Source of the DNA: Candidatus Mediterraneibacter faecavium
GTDB lineage: Bacteria > Bacillota > Clostridia > Lachnospirales > Lachnospiraceae
Reading direction: 5' to 3'
NCBI GenBank assembly: GCA_019119995.1
Contig: DWVY01000004.1
Coordinates: 1-64,000, forward strand
DNA: 64,000 bases
Shown: piece after piece, positions 7,243 to 16,385 of the stretch
How the letters are laid out: each line of letters opens with the position of its first letter
How positions within the stretch are numbered: position 1 is the first letter of the stretch
Notes under the pieces: generated by a model
Told to the model about the DNA's origin: nothing
Database searches by the model: none
Seen by the model: the letters and a program-made list of their open reading frames with translations, nothing else
Program-made: the position numbers and the translations under genes

Positions 7243-9063
7243 GTGAGAAAGGACGGGAAGAGATCAGGCATACAGAGACGGTATCTGAAGTATACGGCGG
7301 CCCTCCTGGGGCTGGCGCTTCTGCTGTCCAGCCTGGGCGTAGGGCTCAGTGTGCGGGACAGGCTGACGAGATCTATTATAGACAAATATGAGTTTATGAC
7401 CGAGCGGATGGGGCTTGCCCTGGAAAATATGTTCCGCAGGACGGATGAGACGACCGCAGAGTGCATCCTCTACGACGATGTGCAGCAGAGCCTTCGGACA
7501 CAGGGACTGGAGGATGTCAGGCACATCGCCCTGAGCAAGTACTTTGCGTATATCGACCTTGATTATGTGGCGGATTACTGTTACGTGGACAATAAGGGAA
7601 ATGTATACAGCAGGTCTTACTCCGACGTCTCATATGAGGATGTAGAGGAGAGCGGATTCGAGCGGTATCTGGGAGAGGAGTATTCCAGGACAAAGTGGTT
7701 CTGGACGAAGGATACTCTGTTCGGGACTGGAGACGACGCCCTGTTTATCGGAAGATATGTGAGAAGTCTGGAGTATGCCCATGAGCCGGGAATGCTGTTC
7801 TTCAAGATGGAGGATGGATTCTTAAGAGAGATTGCGGGGATCAGCCCGGAGCTGGAAGATGAGGCGGCTGTCGGCATTGTCGGCGGGGAAGGACAGGTAT
7901 GCCTGTCTTTGGCTCCGGGAACTTTCCGCGAGGATGAGAGTGTTCCGAAAGATATCGGGGAGATGGCTGTCAGGGATGCGCGGACTGGAGACGGAGAGGG
8001 TATGTCCGGGATGCTTCTTTCGGGGGAGCGGGTGAAGGGCGGCGTGCTCTCGGCGTACCGGGATGCAAGCAGCGGGCTGACGGTATTCTCCTTTGTGCCG
8101 GACCGGGTGCTGAACCAGGGGATCATCCCCGTCTTTCTTGTGCTGGCGGGGATCTATCTGCTCGTGACCGCGGCCGCCTTTGTCATCAGTATCTATTTCT
8201 CAAAGAGATTTACAAAGCCGATCCGTACGATCCGGGAGGCGATGGCCGGATTCGACGGGACGAATTTCGAGCGGACGATAGAACTGCATACGAACACAGA
8301 GCTGGATGAGATCGGGAACTCTTACAATGAGATGCTGCAGAATATCCGGCGGCTGCTCGATGAGATCAAGGCGCAGGAGAAGGAACTTCGGACAACGGAG
8401 CTGAACATGCTGATCAGCCAGATCAATCCTCATTTCCTCTATAATACACTGGATACGATCTACATGCTTGCGCGGATCAATAAGGAAGAGACGACCATGC
8501 GGATGATCCAGGCGCTGTCAAAATATCTGCGTCTGTCGCTGAGCAAGGGGAGCGAGATCGTGACTGTGGAGGACGAGCTGGAAAATGTCCGCAGCTACAT
8601 AGAGATCCAGCAGATCCGCAATCAGGATCTGTTTACCTGTGAGATCGACTGCCGGGTGGACGCCGCGGGCACATATGTCCTGAAGCTGATCCTGCAGCCC
8701 CTCGTGGAGAATGCGGTGAAGTACGGATTCCAGGATATATTCGAGGGAGGCAGGATCGTCATAACGGTAGAGGAAAAAGAGGGAGATCTGTACCTGAGCG
8801 TGTCGAACAACGGATCTCCCATGGATCCGGCGATGGCGGATAAGATCAACGGCATGAACGACCTGCCTGTGGCGGAGCTCAAAGACTGCTTCCCGGATAA
8901 GCGGCACGGGTACGGCGTGATGAACATCCTGATGCGGCTCCGCCTGAAATACGGAGACAGAGCGGCGTTTTACTGTGAGTCAGGGGAAGATGGAACAGTG
9001 TGTACGATCAGGATCCCCGGCGGGGACATACAGGAGAAAGAGGAGGAACAGCGGGATGGATAA
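7243..9063 (+). CDS. sensor histidine kinase, YesM type
   Basis: This 606-residue membrane kinase has one membrane segment near the N-terminus (LLGLALLLSSLGVGL) and an extracellular sensor region to about 285. A second membrane segment (GIIPVFLVLAGIYLLVTAAAFVISIYF, split here) is followed by HAMP, then the His_kinase box with phospho-His in ISQINPHFLYNTLDT and a HATPase domain (LQPLVENAVKYG...). It starts with GTG behind GGGGAG. It should sense an extracellular sugar signal, perhaps through the lipoprotein encoded next, and phosphorylate the upstream regulator. Confidence 0.92.
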   Translation: MRKDGKRSGIQRRYLKYTAALLGLALLLSSLGVGLSVRDRLTRSIIDKYEFMTERMGLALENMFRRTDETTAECILYDDVQQSLRTQGLEDVRHIALSKYFAYIDLDYVADYCYVDNKGNVYSRSYSDVSYEDVEESGFERYLGEEYSRTKWFWTKDTLFGTGDDALFIGRYVRSLEYAHEPGMLFFKMEDGFLREIAGISPELEDEAAVGIVGGEGQVCLSLAPGTFREDESVPKDIGEMAVRDARTGDGEGMSGMLLSGERVKGGVLSAYRDASSGLTVFSFVPDRVLNQGIIPVFLVLAGIYLLVTAAAFVISIYFSKRFTKPIRTIREAMAGFDGTNFERTIELHTNTELDEIGNSYNEMLQNIRRLLDEIKAQEKELRTTELNMLISQINPHFLYNTLDTIYMLARINKEETTMRMIQALSKYLRLSLSKGSEIVTVEDELENVRSYIEIQQIRNQDLFTCEIDCRVDAAGTYVLKLILQPLVENAVKYGFQDIFEGGRIVITVEEKEGDLYLSVSNNGSPMDPAMADKINGMNDLPVAELKDCFPDKRHGYGVMNILMRLRLKYGDRAAFYCESGEDGTVCTIRIPGGDIQEKEEEQRDG

Positions 9064-10336
9064 AAGGAGAATGACGGCTGCGGGAGCTGCGGCGCTGCTC
9101 CTGGCCCTGACGGCGGCAGGCTGTGCGGGGGCGGATACGGAGACCGTGAGCGGAGACGAAGAAGTGTCCATTCCGATCACTCTGATCGTGGACTCTTCCA
9201 CGGGGATACGCAACGAGGAAAATGTGATCCGCGCATTCAACCAGATGTACGACGGGAAATGGCAGGCGGATGTGGACTGGATCATGGAGACGGAGGAGGA
9301 ATACCGGCAGAACTTAAAGCGCCAGAATGTGACGGATACGCTTCCCGCGGTGATCACGGATCTTCGGATGCTCCCGTCTTTCTACTATATGATGATACAG
9401 GACGGACGGATCGAAGAGCTGTCCGATTATATATACGGGGACGAGGAATGGATGACGATGATCGAGCCTGCGGTGCTTGAGTCGTGCAGCGAGGAGGATG
9501 GGAGCATTTACTTAAGTCCGATCAGCACGGCGGCGTTCTCTTGTTCGGGGATGTACTGGAATGAAGAATTATTCGCACAGGCGGGGATCGGGCGGTTCCC
9601 GGAGACGTGGGAAGAGTTCTGGGACTGCTGCGAGCGTCTTGAGAGCTGCGGGATCACGCCCCTGGCGCTGCACACGGAGGGCACGGGCTGGGCGCCCATG
9701 CTGATCGCCACCGCGGAGACGGCGTCCACAGAGGAAGGCGCGGCGTTCATGCAGGAATTCTATCCGGAAACCTATCAGAACGAGAGCGGGATACATCTTG
9801 CGCAGACGCTGCAGAGATTATTTTCTTATACGACGGAAAATGCGCTCTATTCCGATTTTGACGTTTCTTATGAAAATTTCTTTGCCGGGGAGGCGGCGAT
9901 GATCCCCAACGGATACTGGATGATGGACCAGATCCCGGAAGAATGGCAGGACAAGGTGCGTTTCTCCGCCTTTCCGGAGAATAAGATGATCTCGTCGCCG
10001 GAGACGTTCGGTTGGGCGATCGTATCCGGGTACAGCGAAGAGGTAAAGGAAGGCGCCGCGGCGCTGTTAAAGCTGCGCACGCAGCTGAACATGGAGCAGA
10101 GGGAAGAACTCTTTGCCAAAGACCCTTCCGGGATGATCCCTGCGGAACGGGATTATATCGAAGCATACAGGAAGGATCCCCAGCTCGTGCCGAATTACCA
10201 GGTGAAATGGAATTCCATCCTGCAGGAGGAGACGCTGGGAGAGATCCTGCCGGCCCTTGCGCAGGGCAAGATGACGCCGGAGGAATTCGCGGCCAGAGAA
10301 GATGAGAGCATCCGTATGTTTGAGGAAGAACAGTGA
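9056..10336 (+). CDS. extracellular solute-binding lipoprotein of the two-component operon
   Basis: This 426-residue family 1 sugar-binding protein has a lipoprotein signal (MDKRRMTAAGAAALLLALTA, lipobox TAAGC). The start ATG 9056 overlaps the kinase stop by eight bases, so the two are translationally coupled. Binding-protein landmarks include GMYWNEELFAQAGIGRFPETWEEF and GEAAMIPNGYWMMDQIPEEW. Because it belongs to the regulator/kinase operon and a second binding protein opens the transporter operon, I infer that it serves sensing rather than transport. The ligand is unknown. Confidence 0.88.
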   Translation: MDKRRMTAAGAAALLLALTAAGCAGADTETVSGDEEVSIPITLIVDSSTGIRNEENVIRAFNQMYDGKWQADVDWIMETEEEYRQNLKRQNVTDTLPAVITDLRMLPSFYYMMIQDGRIEELSDYIYGDEEWMTMIEPAVLESCSEEDGSIYLSPISTAAFSCSGMYWNEELFAQAGIGRFPETWEEFWDCCERLESCGITPLALHTEGTGWAPMLIATAETASTEEGAAFMQEFYPETYQNESGIHLAQTLQRLFSYTTENALYSDFDVSYENFFAGEAAMIPNGYWMMDQIPEEWQDKVRFSAFPENKMISSPETFGWAIVSGYSEEVKEGAAALLKLRTQLNMEQREELFAKDPSGMIPAERDYIEAYRKDPQLVPNYQVKWNSILQEETLGEILPALAQGKMTPEEFAAREDESIRMFEEEQ

Positions 10337-10395
10337 TGTATATTTTTTGCTATCCGAGGTTGTGTATTTGTTAACGGCAGGGAGGCCGGGACTGC

Positions 10396-10401
10396 TATAA
10401 T
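10396..10401 (+). promoter_or_regulatory. extended -10 promoter of importer operon 1
   Basis: TGCTATAAT (TATAAT at 10396-10401) is an extended -10 with no recognisable -35 at the right distance, as expected for an activator-dependent promoter. Upstream, TGTATATTTTTT (10337) and TGTGTATTTGTT (10361) may be regulator half-sites, but the match is modest. The same TGCTAWAAT core appears before the second importer operon at 19941. Confidence 0.6.
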
Positions 10402-10451
10402 TCCCTCAAGAACAAGGAAAACAAAAGGTTTTCAGAAAGGTGAGGGATACT

Positions 10452-11753
10452 ATGAAAAAGAAAAAAGTATTATCGATCGTACTGGCAGCAGCGATGATCG
10501 CAGGTCTGACGGCAGGCTGCGGAAGTGATTCCGGTTCCGGAGAAGGCGGTTCGGAAGAGGCGAAAGGAAAGGTGTATTATCTGAACTTCAAGCCTGAGGC
10601 GGATGAGTACTGGCAGGAGCTGGCGGAGACTTATACGGAAGAGACCGGCGTGCCGGTGACCGTGCTGACGGCGGCTTCCGGCGAGTATGAGAAGACGCTG
10701 AAATCCGAGATGGCGAAGACAGACGCCCCGACGCTGTTCCAGGTGAACGGACCGGTCGGCCTGGCAAGTTGGAAGGATTACTGCTATGACCTGTCGGACT
10801 CTGATATCGCAGGAGAGCTGACAGACGACAGTTTCGCCCTGATGGACGGGGACAAGATGGCGGGCATCGCCTACGTGGTCGAGAATTACGGGATCATTTA
10901 CAACAAGGCGCTGCTGGAACAGGCAGGATACACGGCGGACGACATCACAGACTTTGACAGCTTCAAGGAGGTCGTAGAGGACATCACGGCGCGCAAGGAT
11001 GAACTCGGCTTCTCCGCCTTTACATCAGCAGGTATGGACGGATCGTCTGACTGGAGATTCAAGACCCATCTCGCAAACCTTCCGATCTACTATGAATACA
11101 AAGACGAAGGGATCGACACGACAGACGCGATCAAAGGAACCTATCTCGACAACTACCGTCAGATATGGGATCTGTACATAAACAACGCGACCTGCGCTCC
11201 GACCGAGATCTCTACCAAGACGGCGGACGACGCGACGGCTGAGTTCGTGACAGAGGAAGCGGTATTCTACCAGAACGGCACATGGGAATACAACAACATT
11301 GCGGACGTCGGAGACGAGAATCTGGGGATCCTCCCGATCTACATCGGCGTGGAAGGCGAAGAGAACCAGGGTGTGTGCACAGGAACAGAAAACTACTGGT
11401 GCGTAAACTCCAAGGCGTCCGAGGATGATATCCAGGCGACCCTCGACTTCATGAACTGGTGCGTGACGTCTGACGAGGGCGTGGAGGCGATGTGCAGCGA
11501 CATGGGATTTGTGATCCCGTTCCCGGCAAATCTGGAGTCCACCAATACTCTGGTAAATGAAGCGAACAAATACATGGAAGAAGGCAAGACGCCTGTGACA
11601 TGGTGCTTCTCAACAATGCCGTCCGAAGAGTGGAAAAACGGCGTGGGATCAGCCCTGACAGCATACGCCGCAGACCAGACGGACGCGAACTGGGACGCAG
11701 TAGTGAGCGCGTTCGTAGACGGCTGGGCGGCAGAGGCAGCGGCTGCAAAATAA
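10452..11753 (+). CDS. sugar ABC transporter substrate-binding lipoprotein
   Basis: This 433-residue lipoprotein has a Lys-rich start and signal ending at GLTAGC, followed by a Gly/Ser linker and a family 1 solute-binding fold (TLFQVNGPVGLASWKDY, NYGIIYNKALLEQAGY, AVFYQNGTWEYNNI, WCFSTMPSEEW). AAAGGTGAGG precedes ATG 10452. The in-frame GTG 10440 is less likely. It is the first gene of the importer operon and should deliver sugar to the two permeases downstream. The attenuator hairpin at 11805-11840 would favour higher expression of this gene than of the permeases. Ligand is not deducible. Confidence 0.9.
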   Translation: MKKKKVLSIVLAAAMIAGLTAGCGSDSGSGEGGSEEAKGKVYYLNFKPEADEYWQELAETYTEETGVPVTVLTAASGEYEKTLKSEMAKTDAPTLFQVNGPVGLASWKDYCYDLSDSDIAGELTDDSFALMDGDKMAGIAYVVENYGIIYNKALLEQAGYTADDITDFDSFKEVVEDITARKDELGFSAFTSAGMDGSSDWRFKTHLANLPIYYEYKDEGIDTTDAIKGTYLDNYRQIWDLYINNATCAPTEISTKTADDATAEFVTEEAVFYQNGTWEYNNIADVGDENLGILPIYIGVEGEENQGVCTGTENYWCVNSKASEDDIQATLDFMNWCVTSDEGVEAMCSDMGFVIPFPANLESTNTLVNEANKYMEEGKTPVTWCFSTMPSEEWKNGVGSALTAYAADQTDANWDAVVSAFVDGWAAEAAAAK

Positions 11754-11804
11754 GAAACTTTAAGCACTTTCTTTCATTCTACTATATATAAAAATTTACG
11801 GTAT

Positions 11805-11840
11805 AAGCGGCGGGCAGAGACGGTCTGAACGCCGCTTTTT
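11805..11840 (+). terminator. attenuating terminator between binding protein and permease genes
   Basis: Stem AAGCGGCG / CGCCGCTT (11805-11812 with 11830-11837), 17-base loop, then TTT. Its place inside the operon fits partial termination that makes binding protein more abundant than permease. Confidence 0.65.
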
Positions 11841-11858
11841 AAAAGGAGGACGATTATA

Positions 11859-12701
11859 ATGGAAAAAGCGGTAAAACGCTATATGCCGATCTTTGTACTC
11901 CCCACGTTCTTTGCGTTTATCCTTGGATTTATCATTCCGTTTATCATGGGGATCTGGCTGTCGTTCTGTGAGTTTACAACAGTGACGGACGCGAAATTCG
12001 TGGGAATATCGAATTATATTGAAGCGCTTAAAGACACAGTATTCCGGCACTCATTCTGGTACACCTGCCTGTTTGCGGCCGTATCTCTGATCGTGATCAA
12101 TGTCTTTGCGTTCGCGCTGGCAATGGCGCTGACGCAGAAGATGAAGGGAACAAATATCTTCCGGACTATCTTCTTTATGCCGAACCTGATCGGAGGCATC
12201 GTGCTGGGATATATCTGGCAGCTGATCTTCAACGGCATCCTTGCAAAATACCAGACTGCACTCGGGTTAAACGAGTGGTACGGCTTCTGGGGGCTGATCA
12301 TCCTTGTGAGCTGGCAGCAGATCGGATATATGATGATCATCTACATCGCGGGGCTCCAGTCGATCCCGGGAGACGTGATGGAAGCGGCGCAGATCGACGG
12401 CGCGTCCGGGATCCAGAGGCTTTTCCGGGTGACGATCCCCATGATGATGCCGTCCATTACGATCTGTATGTTCCTGTCCATCACCAACGGATTCAAGCTC
12501 TTCGACCAGAACCTGTCGTTGACGGCGGGTGAACCGTCGAAGATGTCAGAGATGATGGCGCTCAATATCTTCAATACCTTCTACGGACGTACCGGCTGGG
12601 AAGGCGTGGGACAGGCGAAGGCGGTTATCTTCTTCGTGATCGTAGTCGGCATCGGTCTGATCCAGCTGCGCGCAACGCGCTCAAAGGAGGTGCAGCAGTA
12701 A
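11859..12701 (+). CDS. sugar ABC transporter permease (MalF/UgpA type)
   Basis: This 280-residue inner-membrane protein has about six transmembrane segments and the cytoplasmic EAA loop EAAQIDGASGIQRLFRVTIP near residues 170-190, which contacts the ATPase. AAAAGGAGGA precedes the ATG. It is followed one base after its stop by the partner permease. No ATPase gene is nearby, so the complex must share an MsmX-like ATPase encoded elsewhere. Confidence 0.92.
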   Translation: MEKAVKRYMPIFVLPTFFAFILGFIIPFIMGIWLSFCEFTTVTDAKFVGISNYIEALKDTVFRHSFWYTCLFAAVSLIVINVFAFALAMALTQKMKGTNIFRTIFFMPNLIGGIVLGYIWQLIFNGILAKYQTALGLNEWYGFWGLIILVSWQQIGYMMIIYIAGLQSIPGDVMEAAQIDGASGIQRLFRVTIPMMMPSITICMFLSITNGFKLFDQNLSLTAGEPSKMSEMMALNIFNTFYGRTGWEGVGQAKAVIFFVIVVGIGLIQLRATRSKEVQQ

Positions 12702-13544
12702 ATGAACGGGAAAAAGAAACAGGCGTTAAGCTTTCTCGGCACAGGAATATTCACGGTCATCGGACTGGTCTATATCGCGCCGATCTTGATCGTGCTTATG
12801 AACTCATTTAAAAAGAAAGTCTATATCAACAAGGAGCCGTTCAAGCTGCCCGTGGAAAAGACGTGGAACAGCATTGAGAATTATGTGACGGCGGTCGACA
12901 AGTACGAACTGCTCAGCGCGGTTGGCTGGACGGTATTCATCACGGTGGGCTCCGTGCTGGTGATCCTTGTGTGCACGTCCATGTGCGCATGGTACATCAC
13001 GAGGGTGAAGACGAAATTTACGAAGGCCCTTTATCTGCTCTGCGTCTTCTCCATGGTCGTGCCGTTCCAGATGGTGATGTTCACACTGTCCCTTGTGGCG
13101 GACCGGACAAGGCTCAACACACCGTGGGGGATCATCATCATTTATCTGGGCTTCGGCGCGGGGCTGGCGGTGTTTATGTTCTGCGGCTTCGTGAAGTCCA
13201 TCCCGCTTGAGATCGAGGAGGCGGCGATGATCGACGGATGTACCCCGCTGCGCACATTCTTCGGCGTGGTGCTCCCGATCATGAAGCCGACGTATATCTC
13301 GGTAGGTATCCTGGAGACGATGTGGATCTGGAACGACTTCCTCCTTCCGTACCTCGTGTTGGACCTGAACAAGTATAAGACAATCTCCATCGCCATCCAG
13401 TATATGAAAGGCAGCTACGGACGCGTGGATATGGGCGCTGTCATGGCGGCGCTGATCCTTGCGGTGATCCCGGTCATCATCTTCTACCTGGCGTGCCAGA
13501 AGCATATCATCAAGGGCGTGGCAGCGGGAGCTGTGAAAGGGTAG
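12702..13544 (+). CDS. sugar ABC transporter permease (MalG/UgpE type)
   Basis: This 280-residue permease has about six membrane segments and the EAA loop EEAAMIDGCTPLRTFFGVVLP. Its C-terminus, KHIIKGVAAGAVKG, is the hallmark of the MalG branch. AAAGGAGG at the end of the preceding gene serves as ribosome site. It pairs with the upstream permease. It is the last gene of importer operon 1, and no clear terminator follows. Confidence 0.92.
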   Translation: MNGKKKQALSFLGTGIFTVIGLVYIAPILIVLMNSFKKKVYINKEPFKLPVEKTWNSIENYVTAVDKYELLSAVGWTVFITVGSVLVILVCTSMCAWYITRVKTKFTKALYLLCVFSMVVPFQMVMFTLSLVADRTRLNTPWGIIIIYLGFGAGLAVFMFCGFVKSIPLEIEEAAMIDGCTPLRTFFGVVLPIMKPTYISVGILETMWIWNDFLLPYLVLDLNKYKTISIAIQYMKGSYGRVDMGAVMAALILAVIPVIIFYLACQKHIIKGVAAGAVKG

Positions 13545-13636
13545 GAACGGACTTTTGTAATTGTCAGGATAAGAATATACAGATGTACAGCTAAACAGCA
13601 ACACAGATGGAAATGATATGAATAAGTCAAATGTGA

Positions 13637-13696
13637 TTGACAAAGAAAATAATCTTAAGTATACTAACGATAAGTAAATGAATAGTTTACTTATCG
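13637..13696 (+). promoter_or_regulatory. AbiE promoter and palindromic operator
   Basis: -35 TTGACA 13637-13642, 17-base spacer, -10 TATACT 13660-13665. Two bases downstream begins a perfect inverted repeat: CGATAAGTAAA at 13668-13678 and TTTACTTATCG at 13686-13696, with a seven-base spacer. It covers the transcription start and fits autorepression by the AbiEi-type antitoxin. Confidence 0.8.
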
Positions 13697-13710
13697 AAAG
13701 GAAAATGATT

Positions 13711-14334
13711 ATGTTATATCATTATCTGAAAGAAAATTATATTCCAGGAGAACCTATTTTTACCGGAGATATTGACATCCCGGGGATGACAGAAGAAAAT
13801 CTCAGATATCATTTAAAGAGACTTACTGACAGCGGAGCCATATGCCGATTTGAGCCGGGAGTATACTATTTCCCCAAAACGGATATTTTTGGCGAGAGGA
13901 TGTCTTTGTCTCCGGATACAGTAGCTGTTCATAAGTATATCATGCGCAGGGGAAGGCGGGTGGGGTACTATTCCGGCTATACATTGGCAAACCGCATGGG
14001 ATTATCCACACAGGTTCCATTTATTCAGGAGATAAGCAGCAATTTTGCTCCGGCATTGGTAAGAAAAATGAAGATTAAAAACAAGCAATACATTATTAGA
14101 AGACCAGTGGTGGAAGTGACAGAAGAAAATGTATCGGTTCTGCAGTTCCTCGACAGTCTGAAAGACATAGAGAAATGTACAGAGATGGAACCGGAAAAAT
14201 GCGGAAAGATTTTGACGGAATTTGCCAGAAAAAATAGCATTACAAAGAAAAAGATCGACCGGTTTATTACCAATTATCCGATTAAGATATATAAAGCGAT
14301 ATATGAAACGGAGGTAGAGTATGTATCTTCATAA
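13711..14334 (+). CDS. AbiEi-type antitoxin / transcriptional regulator (DUF6088-like)
   Basis: This 207-residue protein has an N-terminal winged helix (residues ~10-60, ENLRYHLKRLTDSGAICRFEPGVYYFP) and a C-terminal domain typical of type IV AbiE antitoxins (VAVHKYIMRRGRRVGYYSGYTLANRMGLSTQVP). ATG 13711 has GAAAGGA eight bases upstream. In-frame ATGs at 13678 and 13705 are possible, and 13678 lies inside the operator. Known AbiEi proteins repress their own operon through inverted repeats. The gene is intact, while its toxin partner, overlapping by 14 bases, is broken. Confidence 0.8.
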   Translation: MLYHYLKENYIPGEPIFTGDIDIPGMTEENLRYHLKRLTDSGAICRFEPGVYYFPKTDIFGERMSLSPDTVAVHKYIMRRGRRVGYYSGYTLANRMGLSTQVPFIQEISSNFAPALVRKMKIKNKQYIIRRPVVEVTEENVSVLQFLDSLKDIEKCTEMEPEKCGKILTEFARKNSITKKKIDRFITNYPIKIYKAIYETEVEYVSS

Positions 14335-15087
14335 GGATAGAGAAACGTTTAAGGATATCATGTGATCGATCGTTTTTCAGAAGATATTGATATCACTTTT
14401 AAAGAACATATTGGAGAGAGCAGAAGGAAAAAACTTAAGAACATTGTTTTAAAAGGAATAAGCGAAGAACTGGAAATGCCGATCGCAAACTGGAATGAGA
14501 TCCAGAGCGACAGGGATTATAATGCTTATTTCTTTTCGTATACCTCTGTATTTGAACTGGAAGATGAAAGACTTCCGCAGTATATAAAGTTGGAAACAGC
14601 ATTAGGTTCCTATGCATTTCCGACACAGTCAATGGAGATACATAATTATATTGGAGACTATCTGGAAGAGCGTAATCGGGCAGATCTGGCAAAAGGATTC
14701 TACCTTGACAGATTTTCAATGAATCTGCAGTCATTGGAAAGAACTTATATTGATAAGATATTTGCGCTTTGTGATTATTATATGCAGGGAAAATCAAAGA
14801 GATATTCACGTCATTTGTATGATATTTATAAACTTACTCCTCTCATTGATTTTGATAACAAGTTTGTCTCTTTAGTCAAAGAGGTCAGGGAGCATCGGGC
14901 TCAAATGACAGTATGTCCGTCCGCGAAAGAAGGAGTAGATGTATCCGCTATCATTACAGAGTTTTGTGATAATTCCTTTTATGAGGAAGATTATCAGTCT
15001 ATCACCAGTTATTTTACAGAAGATTTTGTATCTTATGAGGATACCATTAAGAATCTGAGAAAAATCATACAGGATATTTCTTTTTGA
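14321..15087 (+). pseudogene. AbiEii-type nucleotidyltransferase toxin, N-terminally deleted
   Basis: The natural start at 14321 gives MYLHKDRETFKDI and then meets TGA. The frame resumes from about 14362 with IDRFSEDIDITF, which in AbiEii proteins lies some 50-60 residues further on. The missing stretch normally carries the GGTSLSK nucleotide-binding motif, so the toxin should be inactive even though SEDIDI and the helical C-terminal half (DKIFALCDYYMQGKSKRYSRHLYDIYKL) remain. The remaining frame is 241 residues. The deletion junction is at 14360-14366. Confidence 0.8.
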
Positions 15088-15117
15088 CAAGGAGCGTGAT
15101 CTTGTGGCAGCATTCCA

Positions 15118-16371
15118 CTATAGATCCCTGCTCCTCATATCCCATGCGGAATCGAGCGCCTCTGTCATTTCTTCGTAATCCTTCCCGCCGAACATATACT
15201 CGGCAAGGATCCTCTCGGCATCTGTATAAAAGTAGGGCGGCCAGCCGTCGGAGGGATTACCGATATATTTTCCGGCGTCTACATAAGTCATGATATCTTG
15301 CGCAATGCTGCTGTCCGGCATGGGGGCGCCGAGCAGGCCCGAGAATGAGCCGGTGTTCTCGACATAGATCTCTGCGGCTTCCTCGGATGCGAGAAAATCC
15401 AGATAGAGAAGGGCTTCTTTCGGATGTTCTGTATCCGCGCTGACGGAGAGTGAATAATCACAGTAGAAGTTGATCACGTTTTCATCGGGATCGTCCGAGA
15501 CCGGCAGGGGCACCATGCGCAGGGTCGTATTAGAATTATAGTCCTCGATGATCGCGGCAGCCCATGAGCCCTGGACAAGGAGGGCGGCGCGGTTCTGGGC
15601 AAGCATATTGCAGGCGTCCATGTAGCCTCTTTCAAATGCCGTGTCGGTATTTCCGTATGCATATACGTAATCTTTTACCACGTCGCCCACTGTTTTCCAG
15701 CCGGGAGTATCAGAGAAGCTGACTTTGCCTTCATAGCGGAGGCTGTTCCAGTCCGGCTGGTTGGCATAGACGGCATAATAGGCGGGGCGGAAACAGTAGT
15801 GGGCCGTCCACAGATCTTTGAAGCCGAGCGCGAACGTATAGACATTGTTCCGGGAGAGGGTATCGTGTATATCCTCCAGATCGCGCAGTGTCCGCGGGAG
15901 TTCCAGCCCGTATCTGGCGAGCACGGTCTCATTGCAGATGATGCCGGCTCCAGAATATCCCATCGGGAAGAAATATTCGCCCGGGCGGGTCACTGTGTCA
16001 TAGTGGACCGGGCGCATCCGGGAGAGGAATTCCTGGCCGGAGAGGTCGAGCAGCAGCCCGGCGTTGGCCTGGACGGGACTTGCGGTGTAGATGTCAGGCG
16101 TCTCGCCCCGGTTCATGCGTTTCTGGAGCTCCAGGTCAAAGTCCGTGGGGACTTCGTACTCCACGGTGATATCAGGGTATTTCTGGTGGAAAGCCTCCGC
16201 AAGCTTGTGATAAGTCTCGGGGGCTTCCTGTTTATTGTGCATCACATGCAGAACGATCTGCTCTTCTTCGGGAGCGTCGGCTTCCGGTTCGTCGGCAGCC
16301 CACAGACAGCCGGTGACGATCACGGCTGCAGCGGCGGCGGATAGCGCGGCACAGGATAATCTTTTCTTCAT
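15118..16371 (-). CDS. extracellular solute-binding lipoprotein of the second two-component operon
   Basis: This 417-residue protein has a lipoprotein signal (MKKRLSCAALSAAAAAVIVTGC) and a family 1 sugar-binding fold: FHQKYPDITVEYEVPTDF, TPDIYTASPVQANAGLLLDL and MLAQNRAALLVQGSWAAAI. It is the third gene of a leftward operon, 14 bases after the response regulator, mirroring the arrangement in locus 1. The transporter operon has its own binding protein, so I infer this one feeds information to the kinase. The ligand is probably an alpha-glucoside because of the neighbouring glucosidase. Confidence 0.88.
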   Translation of the reverse strand: MKKRLSCAALSAAAAAVIVTGCLWAADEPEADAPEEEQIVLHVMHNKQEAPETYHKLAEAFHQKYPDITVEYEVPTDFDLELQKRMNRGETPDIYTASPVQANAGLLLDLSGQEFLSRMRPVHYDTVTRPGEYFFPMGYSGAGIICNETVLARYGLELPRTLRDLEDIHDTLSRNNVYTFALGFKDLWTAHYCFRPAYYAVYANQPDWNSLRYEGKVSFSDTPGWKTVGDVVKDYVYAYGNTDTAFERGYMDACNMLAQNRAALLVQGSWAAAIIEDYNSNTTLRMVPLPVSDDPDENVINFYCDYSLSVSADTEHPKEALLYLDFLASEEAAEIYVENTGSFSGLLGAPMPDSSIAQDIMTYVDAGKYIGNPSDGWPPYFYTDAERILAEYMFGGKDYEEMTEALDSAWDMRSRDL

Positions 16372-16385
16372 GGTCAGACCTCCGT

